From NCBI GenBank assembly GCA_903921605.1, contig CAIXQV010001004.1, positions 1 through 8,231 of the forward strand: DNA of 8,231 bases. The letters are read 5' to 3'. The DNA is from an uncultured Planctomycetaceae bacterium (GTDB taxonomy: Bacteria > Planctomycetota > Planctomycetia > Planctomycetales > Planctomycetaceae). The notes under the pieces are model-generated. The model worked only from the letters and a program-made list of their open reading frames with translations, was not told the DNA's origin and searched no databases. A program made the translations under genes and the position numbers. Of this stretch, positions 5,828 to 8,231 are shown piece by piece. The number at the start of each line of letters is the position of its first letter. Position 1 is the stretch's first letter.

Positions 5828-6910
5828 ATGCTCACAGCCGCACCATCAAAGCCACGTACCCGAAAGAATTTGGGGCGTATCGGACTGGAGTTCGATGCCA
5901 GCGGACTTTTCTGCGCGCAAGTTACGCGTGCTGAACGAGGATGGAAGCTGATTCAGACAGGTTCCTGTGCCGCAATTGCGGATTCACTTTCCGGGCAGTC
6001 GAGGAACTCTGGTTTCGCTCCTTGTCAGAGCACCGACCTCCTGCTTGCTGCCGCCGGGTTTCGCGGCGCATCGATGGCCAGTGTGTTGCCGATGGAAGTC
6101 TGTGATCTGCGTGTGCTTGAGTTTCCTGCCGCAAGTCCTGCGGAACTGGAGATGATGGTTCGCAACGAAGTGGAAGGACTTCTGGCGCAGAACGCCGTCT
6201 TTGATTTCTGGACGCTTCCGTCAGGGGTCGCCCAGCGTGAAAACATGACCAGTGTTTGCTCGCTATGCACGGACCGTGATGTTGTCAGCAGCACGGTTTC
6301 ACGTCTTCAGAAAGCAGGTTTTTTTGTCGAGGGTATCGACGGACTTCCCACAGCCTGCGCACGTGCGATGGCAATGATGGTGGACTCCGATGGCGTTAAA
6401 GAACAGTCCACAAACGCATCTCAACAGATGTGTATTCATATTGGCTGGAAGACCTGCCTGTTGATTCTGGTTCAGAATGGCGTCCCGGTGTTGGCTCGTG
6501 TTCCGCGTATCGGCGGACTCTGCGAGTTTTTGTCGCGACTTTCAAACGCTTTGCAACTGCAGCCTGCTGAGACGATGCGTCTGATTCGTGGACTTCATCA
6601 CAGACTTCCTGTCCAAACGTCTCGATTCGTCAGAACTCGGATTGAGGAAGCTGTTCAGGACTGGTGCCTTCCGATGTGTGATGAAATCTCGCGAAGTCTC
6701 AACTTTGCTCGCCGCCCCGGACTACGGATGACTCCTTCCGCTTTCGTGGTCATGGGGCCCGGTTCCATCATCCCGGAACTCAAAGAGTCTCTGAGCCACG
6801 AATTGGTTAATGAGGTTCAGCTCTGGAATCTTCCTACCAGCCCTGGGGCTGGTTGCAGCCCGGAATACGCCGTCGCTGCGGCTCTTTCTGCATGGGAGAT
6901 CGACGGATGA
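5828..6910 (+). CDS. pilM: PilM-like actin-fold protein of a type IV pilus/type II secretion-like platform (divergent)
   Basis: A 360-aa cytoplasmic protein without signal peptide or membrane helix. PilM proteins have an actin-like ATPase fold and bind the short cytoplasmic N-terminus of PilN. Supporting signs are the N-terminal strand IGLEFDASGLFCAQV (residues 18-32) in place of the usual IGxDxGxxxVK, a central LPMEVCDLRVLEFP/EGLLAQ region like the PilM subdomain with E-G-x-L, VVMGPGSIIPEL near the C-terminus resembling the adenosine-site Gly motif, and the closing EYAVAAALSAW, typical of the last helix. The phosphate-binding motif is degenerate, so ATP binding is doubtful. The best evidence is context: PilN-like and PilO-like genes follow directly, and its TGA overlaps the next ATG (ATGA). 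No good ribosome-binding site precedes its start. It could equally be called the cytoplasmic part of a GspL-like protein. Confidence 0.75.
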   Translation: MLTAAPSKPRTRKNLGRIGLEFDASGLFCAQVTRAERGWKLIQTGSCAAIADSLSGQSRNSGFAPCQSTDLLLAAAGFRGASMASVLPMEVCDLRVLEFPAASPAELEMMVRNEVEGLLAQNAVFDFWTLPSGVAQRENMTSVCSLCTDRDVVSSTVSRLQKAGFFVEGIDGLPTACARAMAMMVDSDGVKEQSTNASQQMCIHIGWKTCLLILVQNGVPVLARVPRIGGLCEFLSRLSNALQLQPAETMRLIRGLHHRLPVQTSRFVRTRIEEAVQDWCLPMCDEISRSLNFARRPGLRMTPSAFVVMGPGSIIPELKESLSHELVNEVQLWNLPTSPGAGCSPEYAVAAALSAWEIDG

Positions 6911-7545
6911 GTGTTTCAATCAATCTTCTCCCGGATGACCTGCGAAAGCGTTCGATCCGAATTCGAGTCATTCGTTGCTGGACGCCGGTGCTGTTGACCG
7001 TCACGGCCGGAATCGCCGGGATTACCCATTACGATTGGAAACAATGCTCAATTGTCAGAGCTGCCGCAGATCAACTGCAACCTCAGGTTGAGGCTGCCGA
7101 ACAGTCTATGGTGTTACTCTCTGACTCAGAAAAACGAACTGAGGTATTGAAGACAGAGATCAGAGAAATGAATGCTCTTCAGCAGGCCGAAGATCCGCTG
7201 AAACTGCTCAATGTTGTCAGTGGATCAGCGACTGATGTTGGCGATCAATTGACCGTTTCACGCTTTGACCTTTTCAACCTTGAAGAGAACACCGAAACAA
7301 CTGACGCCGCGATTCCGACCACTGCTCAAGCTTCGGCCGCCGAACCTTCACCAAAACGTTTCAAAACCGTTATGCACGTCAATGGTCTTGCTTTTTCAGA
7401 TATCTCAGTCGCCCGCTTTATGAATTCTCTGCGTGCCAGCGGAGGATTTCATAGCGTCGCGTTGAAGTCTTCGCAGCCATCGGGCGTCAGCGGACTTCTG
7501 CAACGCGAATTTGTGGTGGAGTGCGTTCGAGAGGAGCAGCACTGA
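6907..7545 (+). CDS. pilN: PilN-like inner-membrane assembly protein
   Basis: A 212-aa bitopic protein. It opens with MSVSINLLPDDLRKR, the hallmark INLLP motif by which PilN docks into PilM. A transmembrane helix covers about residues 25-40 (WTPVLLTVTAGIAGIT), a coiled coil about 47-95, and a periplasmic ferredoxin-like domain the rest, ending VALKSSQ...LQREFVVEC. A low-complexity Glu/Thr/Ala/Pro loop at about 126-150 interrupts that domain. The start at 6907 is fixed by the INLLP motif and the 4-bp ATGA overlap with the PilM-like gene, which indicates translational coupling. It probably pairs with the PilO-like protein. PilN is favoured over GspL because the cytoplasmic part is a separate gene. 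Confidence 0.88.
   Translation: MSVSINLLPDDLRKRSIRIRVIRCWTPVLLTVTAGIAGITHYDWKQCSIVRAAADQLQPQVEAAEQSMVLLSDSEKRTEVLKTEIREMNALQQAEDPLKLLNVVSGSATDVGDQLTVSRFDLFNLEENTETTDAAIPTTAQASAAEPSPKRFKTVMHVNGLAFSDISVARFMNSLRASGGFHSVALKSSQPSGVSGLLQREFVVECVREEQH
7531..7536 (+). promoter_or_regulatory. Shine-Dalgarno site of the PilO-like gene
   Basis: GAGGAG lies inside the end of the PilN-like gene, 8 nt before the ATG at 7545. It selects that start over an in-frame ATG-less upstream extension (from 7521) lying within the preceding gene. Confidence 0.6.
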
Positions 7546-8138
7546 TGAATTACAGCAGCCAAAGCTTTTCGCGTTATCGATTCCGCTGTCATTTGGTCGC
7601 AGCGTTTGTTTGTCTGCTGTTCGGTGGAATCCAGTACTTCGCCTCAATCGCCAGAACCGCTGCGGTACGAGCGGAGTTAAACTCCGCATTGAATCAGCGA
7701 CAATCGCTCGTCAGCCAGTCTGAGGTTCTCAGGCAGCGTCTTCAACTACTGCAATCCACAGAGAATGTTCTCAGCAAGGATCTGCAGTCGTGGCGGGAAA
7801 AAATTCCGTACAAGGGCGACGACCATGCCTTTCTGGAAGGCCTGGCCCATCAAGTGGAGCAGGCCGGGATGGAGATTCTGGAGTTTCAGCCGGGGAGAGC
7901 TGAATCTGATCAGCGGTTTGAGAAAGTCCCCGTCAGGATTTCGGCTATCTGCAACTGGTCTGAGCTTTGTCAGTTTCTCTACAGTGTGAAGGGGACATCT
8001 CGATTCTGCAGTGTGGATGAAGTGCGAATTGCGGCCCCGGAGATGGGTAGCGAGGAGCTTCAGGTTAACCTCACGATCGGAATATTCTCGTCATTCCCAC
8101 GAATGATGGCTCAGTCCGAAGCCGGAGGCCTGCAATGA
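7545..8138 (+). CDS. pilO: PilO-like inner-membrane assembly protein
   Basis: A 197-aa bitopic protein: a short basic cytoplasmic end (SRYRFRCH), a transmembrane helix at about 15-35, a coiled coil at about 38-84, then a periplasmic ferredoxin-like domain. The segment AFLEGLAHQVEQAGMEILEFQPG, followed by VPVRISAICNWSELCQFLYSV and SRFCSVDEVRI, matches the PilO pattern of an (F)L..LA..A...G strand, a V/I-P-V strand and the helix before the R-x-x-x-V strand. Its start overlaps the PilN stop by one base (TGATG), and it ends in an ATGA overlap with the next gene, so all are translationally coupled. PilO and PilN form a heterodimer that links the cytoplasmic platform to the periplasmic parts of the machine. 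Several cysteines lie in the periplasmic domain (136, 142, 155). Confidence 0.88.
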   Translation: MNYSSQSFSRYRFRCHLVAAFVCLLFGGIQYFASIARTAAVRAELNSALNQRQSLVSQSEVLRQRLQLLQSTENVLSKDLQSWREKIPYKGDDHAFLEGLAHQVEQAGMEILEFQPGRAESDQRFEKVPVRISAICNWSELCQFLYSVKGTSRFCSVDEVRIAAPEMGSEELQVNLTIGIFSSFPRMMAQSEAGGLQ

Positions 8139-8231
8139 AGCTTCATAAGGGAAAGCTGAGTACATCGAACGCCGTTGTGATTGGGGTGCTGGTCATCGTC
8201 CTGTACTTGGTTATGCCAGGCGGATCGGAAA
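8135..8231 (+). CDS. Start of a membrane-anchored protein in the pilP/gspC position (partial)
   Basis: The first 32 codons of a gene cut by the window edge. ATG at 8135 overlaps the PilO stop (ATGA) and has GGAGG 6 nt upstream. The N-terminus is basic (MKLHKGKLS), followed by a hydrophobic helix, NAVVIGVLVIVLYLVMPGG. There is no Cys in a lipobox position, so it does not look like a lipoprotein as classic PilP does; a single N-in anchor is closer to GspC. The true identity depends on sequence beyond the window. Confidence 0.7.
   Translation, partial: MKLHKGKLSTSNAVVIGVLVIVLYLVMPGGSE

Overview
The window reads as chromosomal DNA of a Planctomycetota-like bacterium. This rests on combined gene content and style, not on any marker gene: a secreted S41 protease with an N-terminal TPR-like part, a soluble Hanks-type Ser/Thr kinase beside a beta-propeller protein, a very divergent PilM/PilN/PilO set, patchy Shine-Dalgarno use, and some GTG or TTG starts. 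Base composition looks moderate. No rRNA, tRNA, CRISPR array, insertion sequence or phage gene is visible.

Layout, left to right. (1) 116-1759 (+): exported C-terminal-processing-type S41 peptidase with PDZ domain and Ser/Lys dyad. (2) 1780-2664 (+): cytoplasmic beta-propeller protein, 20 bp after the protease. (3) 2646-3809 (-): Ser/Thr protein kinase, convergent with the propeller gene and overlapping it by 19 bp, with a stem-loop at the junction. (4) 3834-4476: a stretch of about 640 bp without a convincing gene. It holds a possible kinase promoter, several perfect palindromes and four ATCGAT sites. (5) 4477-5262 (+): exported Ala/Lys/Glu-rich coiled-coil protein with a Pro/Glu tail, followed by a stem-loop at its stop codon and then a strong intrinsic terminator. 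(6) 5525-8231 (+): a tight operon of a 90-aa exported coiled-coil protein, then PilM-like, PilN-like and PilO-like proteins, and the start of a fifth gene encoding an N-terminal membrane anchor that runs off the window.

How they fit together. The last five genes look like the inner-membrane alignment platform of a type IV pilus or type II secretion-like machine: PilM as cytoplasmic actin-fold ring, PilN and PilO as bitopic membrane partners. The small protein at its head and the anchor at its tail are the least explained members. The kinase and propeller are plausible signalling partners by position only. The coiled-coil protein has codon use, a solo transcription unit and a strong terminator that suggest an abundant envelope protein of unknown function.

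No wholly new system is proven here. The best leads are the abundant coiled-coil protein, the 90-aa heptad protein leading the pilMNO operon, the degenerate PilM, and the ATCGAT-rich gene-free stretch.
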